From positions 1 to 46,448 of the forward strand of contig JANBPT010000301.1 in assembly GCA_027575765.1 (NCBI GenBank): 46,448 bases of DNA, read 5' to 3'. Within the stretch, counting starts at the first letter, position 1; every line of letters starts with the position of its first letter. Origin of the DNA: Tieghemiomyces parasiticus (taxonomy: Eukaryota; Kickxellomycota; Dimargaritomycetes; Dimargaritales; Dimargaritaceae). The notes beneath the pieces are model-generated. The model was not told the DNA's origin. It did not search any database and worked only from the letters and a program-made list of their open reading frames with translations. A program made the translations under genes and the position numbers. Of this stretch, positions 1 through 12,161 are shown piece by piece.

Positions 1-2292
1 TGAAATTGGACGGTAAAGCCCAAGGCGTAGACAGGGAGAGGAGGATGGTGGCTAAAGTGTAGGGGACAACCCCGGTGTCTTTTATACCAATGGACGGCCG
101 GTGGACAAGTGAGATTTGACCGAGCGACCATCAAACTGCCTCCACACCAAGTGGGTCGTATAGGCTGCTGGTTTCCCTCCAAAAAAGGTGTATTCATTAT
201 GGGAAGCGTCACCGTCTCTCCTCTTCCCATTCTATTTTGGATGCAGGGACGAGAGATAGTAGAGAGTCCAAGGACCCGATTCGTTGGCGTGCTGGGCGCA
301 CATGGACCGAACGTAGCCCCGCGCCACCCTCGCCGGCACAGTACTAATCACCTTGCAAAGAACAGCGGGACGGTAAACGTAAAAAAAATGGGGCTGTGTT
401 CAAGACGGCTGTATAACGTCCCTCAAGGATGCAGGGAACGCGGCATTTGTGCGGAAGCACGGAAGCTACAAAAGGGCAAAGGGACGTCGTAGCCACCAAC
501 CAGGCCACCGTGACTGGTGACACGCCCGCTCCCGCCCAGTTTGTGGCATATCCCTGCCAATCCCGCGGCAAGTCCCGAGCTACACATAAAGTAGGGAAAA
601 GCTGCGCGTGGCGAGATCTCCCTTTGCCATGACCGCTCTGCGACGCAGAAACAAAGACATGCCTTCTCCATTGGTCGTCATGTCAGCAAAGGAGTGAACG
701 TCGAGGGTGAAAGGGGGGCAAGGATAAGGGCCCCCGTGGGGCGGCTCAAAGATGTTAGGGACGTATAGCAAGCGAGCCCCACGGCGCGGGTAGGACCGGG
801 GTGGCTTCCAAGACCCAATGCGTGGGCTGGCGAAACTCTCGCTTGCGGCCATAAGTGCGTCCTTTCATCGGGGCTTGCTTGCTTTGTTTTTATTACCGGC
901 CGGCACAGCCCTGCCGAGCGGACAAGGCAGACGGTGTGTACACTCTTTCCCTTCCCCCGATACCTCCGGTGGATTGTTCTCTGTGGAAAGGTGCGGCAGA
1001 GTTGCAACCGACCACATAAGGGGAACATCGTAATGGTAGGACAGATGAAAAATGGTACGCCAGCCACCACTCCTCCTCGGCCTCACAGCCTCCCGTCTCG
1101 TTGTCCCTACACCTTCACTAGGCTGGCCGGACGATCCCAGTTGATGACAGAGAGAATGTGGCGTCCTATACTAACCCTGGACCTGTGCCACAACGGCGAT
1201 GATTGGCAGTATAGATAGACCTTACAGATCTCTGGTCACACAGTAGAAAACGAGGAAGCATCGCTATATCGGCACCCTGTGTCAATTCCGCCCTCTGCCA
1301 TGTTTTTTTCTCGCCACCGACCACCTTCAATCCATCGATCTCTCTTCCGTGAGCTCCTTTGGATTTAGTGCATTTGCCAAACTTTGAGGAAAAACAGGGC
1401 TAAACCCCTTATTTGATTGTAGATGGGACGCACCTATCACTCCGTTATTTTCGTCTTCCTCAGGTCGAACCGGCGGCCTGCGAGCCTTCCTCACTATTTT
1501 CACGATTCCCCCAATTGAGCCGATCAGCTGCGACTCTAAGTTACAAGACGATATGAAACAATAAAGCAGGCCAAGCCCAAATGGCGGTGCTGACTCGTGA
1601 TTCTGGGGAGAGACGACAGCCAGGTACATGCTGTCCGCCGGCGTGGATCATGGAAGAATCTTCAATCACGGCGGTTTTGTTTACCCCTCACTTGGACAGA
1701 GCTGCAGGAGCTTTATTTTCTTTGCTACGGCATCCGGGCTTAAGGGAGTTATAAGGGCGTCATTATCAGCCTATCTATTGTTCTCTCGCAGCAAGAGCAG
1801 CACCCCACCTTTTCTCTGCTAAGGACGCTGGGTTAAGCAAGCCTGGGAACACCAGCGTCGCGGCAGTTTCCTCCTGATCTTTCAGCAGGCATAACAGTGC
1901 CCGGGGACCTTCAGTTTAACCACTCGGCCGACGCCCATGGTTTAGCCAGTAGTGCAGCTGGCCTAGCCCCCCCCCCCAATGTCCGATACTAATGGAGGTG
2001 GTGTTGACCGCTGCGGATCCAGGGTATCCTCACTTTTGGGGGTCAGGCGAGGGGGAGTTACTACGGCCAGAGGGTGTCGGGCCGTTTCAACCACCTAGTT
2101 CGGGGCTCCAAGGCTTCGTAGCTTTCCCTATCTACCCACTACTGCTTACTTCCGCCCTGTTCCCTTGTAACCCCGCGCCTGAGTCTACTGGCCGCTCAGC
2201 CGCCACTCCCCTTCCCTACTTGACCCGCCAGCTACAACAGGCATCCACTTCCTTCTGCACCCGTTCCACTCCCTGACCGACAGAGGTCGACC
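1..2292. other. Intergenic region, no recognisable gene
   Basis: Open frames here reach at most about 130 codons, overlap one another on both strands and match no family I know. A minus-strand frame at 1327-1629 (100 codons) has a short hydrophobic stretch but no other support. A run of 11 C lies at 1967-1977. The last few hundred bases are pyrimidine-rich and probably form the leader and promoter of the gene starting at 2293, but I see no clear TATA element. Confidence 0.6.
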
Positions 2293-4468
2293 ATGAGCGC
2301 CGTTTGGCACGATTCCAAGTCCTCCGCCCGTCGCGTTGCCGTCATTGGTAGGTGCCCAGCGCACCGGTGCGGGGACATGGGTCTCGGTCTCTTCCCCCGC
2401 ACCCTTGCCTTGACGCCCACTGCGTTCCAACCGTTTGGGAAGAGAGCTATGACAGGATGTGCGACAGGCCCTCCCTCACCGCAATCACTGCGCTCCCCTC
2501 AGCCGCCTCCTACGGAGGCCAGGCGGCGACTTACGCCCTTACTCTATCTACCATGGTCCCTAGACCAACCTGTGTGCCTTCCACTCGCCTTACCTCTCCT
2601 CCCAATCTCCTCCTCTAGGCGGCGGAGCCTCGGGCACCTCCGCCGCCTACTTTATCCGCCAGAACTGCGAGGCCCGCGGACTCGATGTGGACATCACCAT
2701 CCTGGAGCATACCGAGCGTATCGGTGGCCGGACGATGGTGACTTCCCCTCCGGCCCCGCTGGACCATCTCAAGTTGGAAGTTGGGGCGTCCATCTTCGTT
2801 AAGGAGAACAAATACTTGGTCGACTTTGCCAAGCGGGCCGGCCTAATTACTCTCGAGCTGGCTAAGAAGCACGAACCCCGTCGGCCGCGACTTGGAATTT
2901 GGAACGGCCGCGGGTTCAACCTGTTAACCACCGGTAGTCGCTGGCGCGACCTGTTTTTGGTGCTCCGTACCTACGGTATTGTGACGCCATACAAGGTAAG
3001 TAGTGCCGGAGTGGGTGTAACGCTCCGGAGAGAATACCCACTACCAGATAGAGTATCCACCTCCCTTCATGCTATGGGCACACATGAATAACCCCACTAA
3101 CGGTGACAACCACGGTGAACTCCTTCGTACAACCCCATACTGACCATTGCATTTCAATTGTGATGATTGTCGCCTTCCCTAGGTACGAGGCTTGGTGACG
3201 GGGTTCCTCAAAAAGTTCCGACCCATCTACCACGAGCACGCCGGCTTCCCGACCATGCAGGCGTGGTTGACAAAACTGTCCCTGAACAATGCGGCCGAGC
3301 GCACCGCCCAGACTACCTTCAATATGCGACCTGGTCTTTATCAACCGTACCTCAGCGACATTGTGGAAATCTCGAGCCGCGTCAATTATTCGCAGTGTCT
3401 CAACGAACTCCACACTATCGCCATGAGCGTCAGCATGGTGCCCTCGATCGATACCGAGTATCAGGTCAAGGGCGGCAACTTCCAAGTGTTCGAGTACTTG
3501 GCCAGCATGTCACGCGCCCAGGTATTACTGGGTAAGTCGGTCGCCAAGGTCAACCGCTCGCCCACCACTGGGACCTTCCGGGTTACCACTCGTCAGGGCG
3601 ACGCCATGGACTTTGACGCTGTGGTGGTCGCTGTCCCTCTTAATATCGACAAAGCTCTTCCGATCGAATTCACCGAGACCCACGCCGACGCGGACCTGGA
3701 CGAAGGGGTGGACCGGTCGGTGCCCCTTCCGATTCCAGCCCCGTTACCCTCGGTTGAGTATCAGACCCTCCACGTTACCCTCGTCCTGGCTCAAATCCGT
3801 CGGGGCTACTTCTTCAATGTGACCAACGAGATTCAAGGCGAGGGCGAGGGACTCCCCATGCCAGACGACATTTTCACTACTCGTCAGGCCACTACCGCCT
3901 CCCCACCCGCACCGTTCACCTCGCTCTCGGTCCACCACACCTTGATGTCCGAGCAGGTTGAGCGGTACTGCGAGGCGAACGGCCAGTCGGTCGAAAAGAT
4001 CGATTTCGAGCTCGCCGATTTTACCGTGTCCAAGTTGTTCTCGCCACAGCCCATGACCGAGGAACAGCTCGACGCAATTTACGCGTCCCGTTTGTGGACG
4101 TACCGCCACGCTTGGAAGGCCTACCCGAAACTGGTGCCCCGCCATGACGATGAGTTCCCGGCAATCGTACTGGCCGAGCGGCTCTACTACCCCAACGCCT
4201 TCGAACCCTTTATCTCGGTAAGTGTCATGTCTGGAACGAGCGGATGGACCTTTATTGATGCCTTTGGGTGTTTTGTTTTGGTCGTCATTCCACGGGTCAC
4301 CTAATTTTCTAATGTAACCCTTCAACTCACGCGCTCATTTACCCTCGTACTGCCTCCCCCCTCCTATCCATTCGTTCGCACTACAAATTATAGACCATGG
4401 AAACGTCCATCATCTCCGCTCGTAACGTCGCCAACTTGGTTTGCCGCGACCTGTTTGACGAGGTCTGA
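2293..4468 (+). CDS. Prenylcysteine oxidase-like FAD protein, copy A (no signal peptide)
   Basis: This is a predicted 513-residue flavoprotein of the prenylcysteine oxidase/lyase family, which cleaves the thioether of farnesyl- or geranylgeranyl-cysteine left after turnover of prenylated proteins. Exons are 2293-2347, 2619-2995, 3183-4217 and 4394-4468; all introns are GT-AG and the joins keep frame (phases 1, 0, 0). The Rossmann dinucleotide-binding motif VAVIGGGASG is at residues 15-24, followed by an acidic strand end and IGGRT. A segment EVGASIFVKENKYLVDF and the C-terminal PNAFEPFISTMETS match the family pattern, and length fits (the human enzyme is about 505 residues). The start ATG follows GACC. 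The N terminus is polar and lacks a secretion signal, unlike the paralogue at 8317, so a cytosolic location is inferred. Substrate is not shown by the sequence; other amine-oxidase-like roles remain possible. Confidence 0.88.
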
Positions 4469-7400
4469 GAAGAACCGACGCATTGGGCCCTGCGCCCACG
4501 CCTCCTCCTCCCCTCCTCCATATCATTTACATCACCAATGCGAATTCCGAACCGTCTGTCGACTTGCGGCCGGTTGGAAAGTCTAGCTTGGCTACATTGG
4601 CCGCCATTGCCACGACCATACTTTCTGGTTACCCACCACCATTCCTAACCGGCCATTGGACAGCCGATTCGATTGCCGTTTTGGCCCTCTTTCCTTCATC
4701 ATTCATCGTCGTTATTGACGGGATGTTTCAGGTTGGCCTCGCCGCCTTGATTTCCAACACCCCGCAATTTATCTAAATTTGTACCACCAGCTTTACTTCC
4801 TACAGATAGGCGAGAATCTCTGCCTTTGCTGCTTCTCTGCATGACAAGGCGATGCCACGCCCAAGTTTTACCAAAAATGAAGGGCGTTATATTATAACCT
4901 CCTCTCTCACCTTGAGCGTTCAGCGCCATGGTTGACAATCCATAGAAGCACACAAGACGTGGTCGACATCCGGAAGCAACTGTAGAACTGGTTGGTCGCG
5001 CCCTTTTACCTCGATCAGAATGGCTTAATTAAGACCGTATAGCGTATCGCTTCTGGATGACAACTGATCAACAGCACCTTTTGTGATCGTCACAGTGCTA
5101 GTTCCTACGTTGATTATAACTATTTTGATAGGGGCATGTCAGAAGCACTGCTACTACTGTGATCAAGTAGGGTAGCTCGCACCTGGGGAAGTTTGGTAAA
5201 TCTAATGCCAGCGAAAGCTAGTGTCGCACGTCGGTTTTCCCCTTTAGAAATATCCACGAAACTATTATTCGCCTTTTCAAGGCAAACTCAATCGTATGTT
5301 GACCATCAGAGACCACTATTACCCCAATCCCTCGAGTTCGGGCCTAATGCTTCTTACGTGCGCGGGAACTAAGATCAATTTTTTGTAAAACCTAGTCAGC
5401 TACATTGTCACGGGCGCAAGATTCGAACAGGCATACCAAGGGTCAAAGGTGGACTCCAGCCGAATACTGTACTACCTACACCGCATCACCAATTGGGCCG
5501 ATTGATGTTAGGACCTGGCCGATTATACGGATGAATGGACAAACGCCGCGACCTATTGTTTTCCGTTGCTATTATTGATATTATCAAAAATGACGCACTT
5601 TGCTTGAAAGATAAAAAAAGATGAATTGATAAGCGCCTATAAAAAAGTATCCTCAGAGCGATTCCGCTACATCCCACCAAAGCACAATGTTGAAACGCAC
5701 GCCCTCCCCGACCACGTAAACCCTTCATGCCACATACTGCCGTGGACGCTAATTGATGGTCATGTGAAGGTGTGCTCGAATGGAGCAGATCTACCCATGC
5801 CCGTAATCAGCTATGTAACCTAATTTGGCAGAGCACAGAGTGCAGCGTGGGCAAACTACGTTTCATCGGGGGCACGCGCACATCCTCCGGAGCTGATCAA
5901 GCTATACCTGAATAGGGAGCATAGGAATACTGTTAAGTGTGAACAAATGATCACTGGTGGTGAAGTCTAGGACCGGTTCGAGGTGAGGGTAGGGAAAGCG
6001 AAGGAAGATGGGAGGGGTGGTGGGTTAAAAAACGTATTCCTACCCCTCCTGTTAGTAACTACCAACGACCGCAGACGAGACTTGGAGGACCAAGGCGGTC
6101 AACTTCGGGGGGAACGCGCTAGGGTAAATGTAACAGGGTTGAGAATACATGGCAACAATTATTAGCACCATTGTCACCCAGAGACTAATTGAAATGTTTC
6201 ACGGTGCTCAGACGCTCGTCGGGTGATTAGCCGCGTTCCTGGTCAGACTCGACTGTTGATTCTCATCACAATCCATTCGGATATTGCCAAATTAGACCAT
6301 GACATGTGCCAATATAGCGAGCTTGAGAAAGACACGAAAAATAGGAAGTGTGGGTGGGTTATGTATGGATTTGTTCGATACGTCGCAAGTCAGAATTTAC
6401 TGGATCGTGTGAATGTTGGGTTGCTATCCGTGGCTATAACGACGGACAAGGTTATTCCACTCGGGTACGAATGGCTTATGAGAGACCAGTGAGGCCTAAG
6501 TTTAGCCGCTCTGACCCCTTTACATTGGACGGCGTCGTTGGCAATTAATGCCCTGGGGGATTATCATCGTTATTCAGTTCCGGAATTCACTTTGACCCAT
6601 GACGGCCACTTGAAATGGGACTACCAAGTGCGTGTAGCTGATAAACATGTCCTCGAGATTTTCTCGGACTGAAATGCAGTCATGGCAGAATATGGGAGGA
6701 GAAAAAACAAATACTCAAAAGAGTGGTATTGCGGATCCCAATAAGGAAAGAGTACAGCAAATGTCACAGTTTAAGGAAGCGGCGAGATTCCCGAAACCAT
6801 GGGGGTTGAAACCGCGTTGATTTCCCTCTATAACCAGGCTTGGGTTGTGAGGTCCCTTGTCGACGCAGCGGTACGCTTCACATAACTAAACCATAAAGGT
6901 ATCATTGACGAGTAATAATTCCGCTCACTGGTCAGCCGCTTGTTTCCATAACTAAAGCCTATTAACTGGAAGACCTCGATGGACTGATGGTGACTAATGA
7001 TAGGGCAGCGGCCAGTGTGTAGGAATGGGACGATGGCAATCTCTTTACTGCTGGGGTGGGAGCGATGGATGAGGGAGCGCACTTGGGATACAACTCAGTA
7101 GAAAAGAGGTCCCTCCCCCCGGGAGGGGTGCAATGGAACCAGTCCTGGAACAGTAAATACCGTACCGCGATTGAGTCAGCGCAAGTTGGTAAACAGGGAC
7201 GTTGGAGACCCCGAAGGAATGTCAAGAAGCCTTTCTGCCCAGAAGCGTACAGTTCCATTTGATCGTCCGACCTAACATACGCAGCAGGGCGACGCCACTC
7301 GGACGCTCATCAGACTAGTGCCGTGGGGTGTGTACGGCAGAAGGCAGCTGCAAGCTATTTTGAAACTTTAGGAGCAAATTTAATTGCCGTGTCACGCACG

Positions 7401-8081
7401 GCCTGATTACCTCCTGTACGCCCATTAGAAGTGGCGGGAGGGAAGGTGGGGTGAGGGCTGCTGCCTACCTGAGGACATGCTCAGACGGCGTTTCGCACGG
7501 TCTCTGCCACCTTCGACAGCCACCAAAGAAAGGACCGGTAACCTTCTCCTATACGCAGCTACGCCTGGAATCGGGCCAACCTTACCCACGTCCCACCCTC
7601 CCTATCGGTCGCCTGCCTTAGTTAGGAATCTCCGCTGGAGTGCGTCGGCGCCCTACCCCCTGGCCTCACTTTCCAGGCGAACCCGTGGTGATGTGGGAAT
7701 AACGGGCCCCCGTAGTGTGTAAATAGATTCACCTTCCTCACTCTTACCGTGCCTTGCGTGCGGGGGGCGAATTGTGTATAGGCGTGTGCGATGCGTTCTT
7801 CTCCGCCAAGTGTGCGGTCTCACCAGACAGGATCGGTCACACTTCGGGCCTACCTGGATTTCCCCGGCTTGAGGCTGCGTCTTGAGCTCCTTCTTCGTCT
7901 ACCTTCACTATTAGCCCGACCCACATTGGTGTCGTAAGGAACGGGGTTTGCTTCGTCTTCGCCGCTTTACACCAGCCAGGATAAGATCAACCGCCTTCTT
8001 ATGCTGCTCCCGCTCTGGCCATTCCTCCGCTGGGCTGCCTTTAGCTCGCCGATTACCTCGTACGGTACCTTTCCATTCAAC

Positions 8082-8088
8082 TATATAA
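8082..8088 (+). promoter_or_regulatory. Candidate TATA box upstream of prenylcysteine oxidase-like copy B
   Basis: A TATATAA sequence lies about 230 bases before the ATG at 8317, within otherwise C/T-rich DNA. Position and sequence fit a core promoter with a leader of roughly 200 bases, but TATA-like strings are common and no transcript start is visible. Confidence 0.3.
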
Positions 8089-8198
8089 TCCCGGTCACTT
8101 CTGACCAAGTGTCCCTCACCACACATTCTGGCTTAGCTTTTCTCTTACATACCACGTCCCCCACACTCGGGGCTCGTTTAATCTTTTTGACGAGTATT

Positions 8199-8219
8199 TA
8201 TATATATATATATATATAT
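8199..8219. repeat. (TA)n microsatellite
   Basis: About ten uninterrupted TA dinucleotides lie roughly 100 bases upstream of the ATG of prenylcysteine oxidase-like copy B, in its probable leader or promoter. Its length is likely variable between strains. Confidence 0.9.
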
Positions 8220-8316
8220 CCTAGAACTCCCGGCGCCACACTTTTAGTTGGCTGGTGCTTCATCGACACTGATACCGCCTCGTCAATATCTATAACTAAT
8301 TTCAACACCGGCTATC

Positions 8317-10166
8317 ATGAAAGTCTCCGCGTACGCCTTCCTCGCCTTCGGTGCCTTGGGGCTTTCCCTCGGGTCCACCACCCCCAAACAGATCGCCATC
8401 ATTGGTAAGTTCAAAATCTGTAGGGCCCAGTGGCACCACCGCTTACGTGTCATACAAAAGGGTAGCGCAGCACCTGAAGTACCTCGAGTACCAGCCATCA
8501 ACTGCTTCTCCACTGACCCGAATCCCCCTCTCTCTACTTCCGCCTCCTCCCTCTTCTACCCTGGTTTTAATTTCCGTAGGTGGCGGCGCCTCGGGGTCTT
8601 CTGCGGCCATGTACATTGCCCAGGCGATGCAAGAGGCTTCGATCCCGTGCCAAATCACCATTTACGAAAAAAACTCCCGTCTAGGCGGTCGCGTACAGTC
8701 CTTCAATGTACCCGCTACTAACCTGATTGTGGAGGCTGGTGCCTCAATTTTCGTCAATATCAACTACAATTTGATGGACGCGGCCAGTCAGTTCGGGCTT
8801 AACGTGATCGATGCCGGAATCGAGCAGTCCCTGGCCAACCCACCGAACGCAATCTGGAACCAGACTGGGATCGAATATCAGACAACTGGAAATGAGGCAG
8901 TCGATACTGCCGGGATGCTCGAGCGTTTCGGCGCCTACACACTACAGACTGTAAGTTGCCTAAATATCGTACCGAGCTTTCCAATTATCGGTGGCCAGCT
9001 TGTATTGTTAAAATACTCCCCTTTGCTTTTTTTATCAGCACTCACCCTGTATCTACCACCATCTCACCGTACGTTCGACTCCCGTTTTATCACAGGTCTC
9101 CAACTTTGTCAGCGAGATTGTGACGAAGTACATGCAAATCTACGGTGCCACGACTACGGCCTTCAACACCATCAATGATATGTTGGTATTTATGGGCGTT
9201 CAGGACACGACCACCACTACGGCCCAAGCCGCGCTCGATGCCTTTCCGGACCTCAACCAGCTCTTCCTCACCGAACGGGTCGACATCTCCACCCGTGTTA
9301 ACTACGGTCAGTCCCTCGCTCAGATTCACACCATGGGTATGGCCATCAGCATGGCCGCCGGGTCCAGCGGTGGGCTTCAGATTCAGGCTGGTAACCAGCG
9401 TATTTTTGAGAGGATGGCGGCGGCTAGCGGCGCATCGATCAGTCTCAACACGCCTGTGGCCTCGGTGGCTAAGCAGACCACCAGTGTGGGGGATACCCAG
9501 TACGTGGTGACCACCAAGACCGGAAAGGCCACCACATTCGACGCAGTGGTCATGGCGTCCCCGCCCAACACGTACCACGACGCTGCCATCCAGTGGAAGA
9601 ACCTGACTAGCGGAGCCTACCTGTCCAACCCTGGAGCCCTGTCTCCCCCGGTCAACTACTACCTCATCCACGTGACGTTCGTGGCCGGTGTCCTCAGACC
9701 GTCGTACTTCAACCGGGGTACGCCTACGCTCAACATGAATATCATCCCGCTGGAGAACTACAGCACCCAGGGAGGCTCGACCGTCCTACCTTGGACGTCG
9801 CTATCCCACGAGTACGTCCTCACCACCACCGACACCTTTAACATTTGCAAGTACAACAAAAACTCCACCAGCGTCATTACCCCATCCGCCGTCTTTACGG
9901 TTACCAAACTCTTTTCCCCGCAGCCCCTGTCGGAGTCGGTGCTCAACCAGATGTACTCGATTCGACTGTGGACCAAGTCTGTCCAGCACTACGCGTACCC
10001 CAACTTGGTCCCCCGTAGCGGTAGCAATATGCCCCCCATGACGGTCGATACTCAGCTCTACTTCCCCAACGCGTTCGAGCCATTCATCTCGACCATGGAA
10101 ACGTCAACCGTGTCGTCCCGCAACGTGGCCAACCTAATTGTTCGTGATTTCGGCGGATCATCGTAG
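8317..10166 (+). CDS. Prenylcysteine oxidase-like FAD protein, copy B (secreted or lumenal)
   Basis: This is a predicted 509-residue paralogue of the gene at 2293. Exons are 8317-8404, 8580-8950 and 9096-10166, with GT-AG introns in phases 1 and 0. The N terminus MKVSAYAFLAFGALGLSLGS is a short basic start plus a hydrophobic core, a good signal peptide, placing the protein in the secretory or vacuolar lumen as for the animal lysosomal enzyme. The Rossmann motif IAIIGGGASG spans residues 26-35, followed by an acidic strand end and LGGRV. EAGASIFVNINYNLMD and the C-terminal PNAFEPFISTMETS match copy A. Intron 1 splits the first Gly codon of GGGASG in both genes and intron 2 falls at the same place, which shows duplication of an intron-bearing ancestor. 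Copy B lacks the third intron of copy A, which would fall just before TMETS. Several N-x-S/T sequons fit a lumenal protein. Confidence 0.88.
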
Positions 10167-12161
10167 GGAATGAAGGGGGAGGATGGAGCGTGATTGCAAT
10201 TGATGGCAGCCAGGCCCAATGGGATTTTTAGCTTCCCCCCCTCCCTCTCTCAATCCATCTGTGCGATTTTACTTGAGGATTGCCATGGCTCATATGGTAC
10301 CAGGGACCATGTCTAGTGGCGGAAATTCCTGGCCATACAACTATTATCTCTACTTCCCTGGGCTATGTTTGATTCAATCCTGATTGGTGGGGTATGGAAT
10401 TAGTGAGTATTTAATAGTCATCATGTTGAGTATGTAAAAGTAGGGGGGACTACTGTGCACGATAAGGGGGTCACATTATTATACTGGTTTGATTTTTTTA
10501 AAAGAAGGGGACGGGACTTGTCCACTCGGTGAATGGTAATGGAGATGACAGGAGGAGGGACTGCGCTATTTCGGTTGGTTTTCTGCGACGAGTAGGGTGT
10601 GATCTGAGGGGGGGGGGAAAATCAGGAGACGACTTGATCAAGGGTATAGAAATATACCCTGGTATTGCACACTTAACAAACCAACCCTTGGATGCGATTT
10701 GTTCATCTCATGTACGTAGGCTGGTAGATACCACGCTTCCGTCGAGTGTGGTCAGGCGGGTTTGGCGCCGGTTCTCTGCCTACGGTAGGGCAGGGCCGGA
10801 TGTATACCTGGATCAAAGGTGGACCAAATAAAAAGGGTTCTCCTGGACCTTGAAGGCGTGGCCTAAGGTCCTACGGGTATTGTCCCATTAGGAAAGGGCG
10901 GTCTGAGGATTTTATTAGGTAAATGGCCTTGCCCGCAGCCGGTGGGGGCGGGGAGCGGAGAGAATCTGGCACGTCCATGTTATCATCGGATCCTGCACTT
11001 GTTGACTACCTCGGTATCACGACGAGACGATAGCCCAGACAACGGTCATGTACAGACGACGGTGACGAGGCCACAGCCCACGGGTGCATCAACTGCTGCG
11101 GGCCGTTTGCTAAGAGATTGCCAATTGAAGGGTTGCAGTCCCCATACTATGCCCCAAGGGGCCCGTACATCGTCAGGGAGCTACCCTGGTTACTCTGCTC
11201 CGCACTTGAGTGCCCTGGCCGTTGATAACGCTGTCCAATAGACGGGCGGGGGCGGGAATGGCGTTTCAGCACTGGTATGCATACGGAGTGAGTGGTTGAA
11301 TAAATCTAGGCACGCGGATGGAACGTTAAGGGATCCGCCAGCAGACGGCCCTTGTGGAGTGTTTCGGCACGGTCGTTGGGCTGGCCTGCGCTGGTTGGGG
11401 TGGCCGAAGTATGCACGAGTCCAGATCAATGGACGCTGGCCACAGCAGGACTTGCAGCTTGCCTTTTTTTTTCCGCCTTGGGCCTTTTCACTGTCCCTGG
11501 GGCTTACTTCGTCCGTTGGGGCCGTGTGACGGGCGGAGTCTGAATACATATTTTTTTATCGACTTCCGTATTGGGCGACTCTCCAGTCCCGCAGGTGCTT
11601 CATTGGAGCCGTCCGCTGTTCCCCTAGGACTACACTTGCCCCACTTTCTTTTAGACTTGCTACTGGCCTCGTCGGCAACAACCCGCGATCCTCTCTGACC
11701 AGCAATCCCTTACCGTTCTTATTCACCATTTCTCTCCAAGGGGTTGAACTCTCCCCACCGCTAGCCCCCAGCTAACCCGTTGGGCCTCGGCACGTCCCTC
11801 GTCGTTTCGCCCGGTCCCATTCCAGCTATCGTAACCGTGAAGGCGGTCCACACTTCCTACCACCCGCCTTTGTCGCCTCCCCCTCCTCGCTGTCCTTCGC
11901 CACTTCTCCAGCCTGTCTTTTGACTGCCCTTTATCCGTTCATTGCGGGAGCGTCCCTCGTCACCAGCCCCGGTCCACTTGTGGCCGACACCAATTCGACT
12001 CTTGAAACCCACCCCCTTCAGTCGTGTGGCCTTTACCTAAGCCTCAGCGTCGCCCCTAGCTGTTCTTCTTTTGCAAAGACCTAAGAGCAAGGAAGGGGGC
12101 GTGTGTCCCTCATAGCGTTATAGCCCGCGTGCCTACCCCTCGCCTTTACAATCTCGCCCTG
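10167..12161. other. Intergenic region, no recognisable gene
   Basis: Open frames up to about 119 codons overlap on both strands and none resembles a known protein. From about 11700 to 12160 the plus strand becomes C/T-rich, typical of the upstream region and leader of the gene starting at 12162. No TATA-like element is convincing. Confidence 0.55.

Larger units (their letters stand above)
4469..8316. other. 3.8-kb intergenic spacer between the two prenylcysteine oxidase-like genes
   Basis: I find no gene. Open frames are short and lack family motifs. The DNA is richer in A/T than the flanking exons. A short stretch around 5410-5480 resembles a decayed tRNA T-arm, but the stem does not pair. 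The final ~400 bases are C/T-rich and contain a TATATAA and a (TA)n run, listed separately, which probably belong to the promoter and leader of the gene at 8317. Confidence 0.55.

Noticed and set aside
5400..5480. Possible minus-strand tRNA with ATTCGAA T-loop
   Set aside because: The five-base stem next to the loop does not pair (GCAAG against CAGGC), and no anticodon arm can be drawn. At most it is a decayed tRNA-like fragment.
9090..9671. 193-codon minus-strand frame opposite prenylcysteine oxidase-like copy B
   Set aside because: It is antisense to a well-supported exon and has no motifs; stop codons are simply rare in this composition.
12129..12161. Upstream extension of the DUF1766 gene
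   Set aside because: The extension begins at GTG, which is not a usual start in fungal nuclear genes. The ATG at 12162 is the first proper start.
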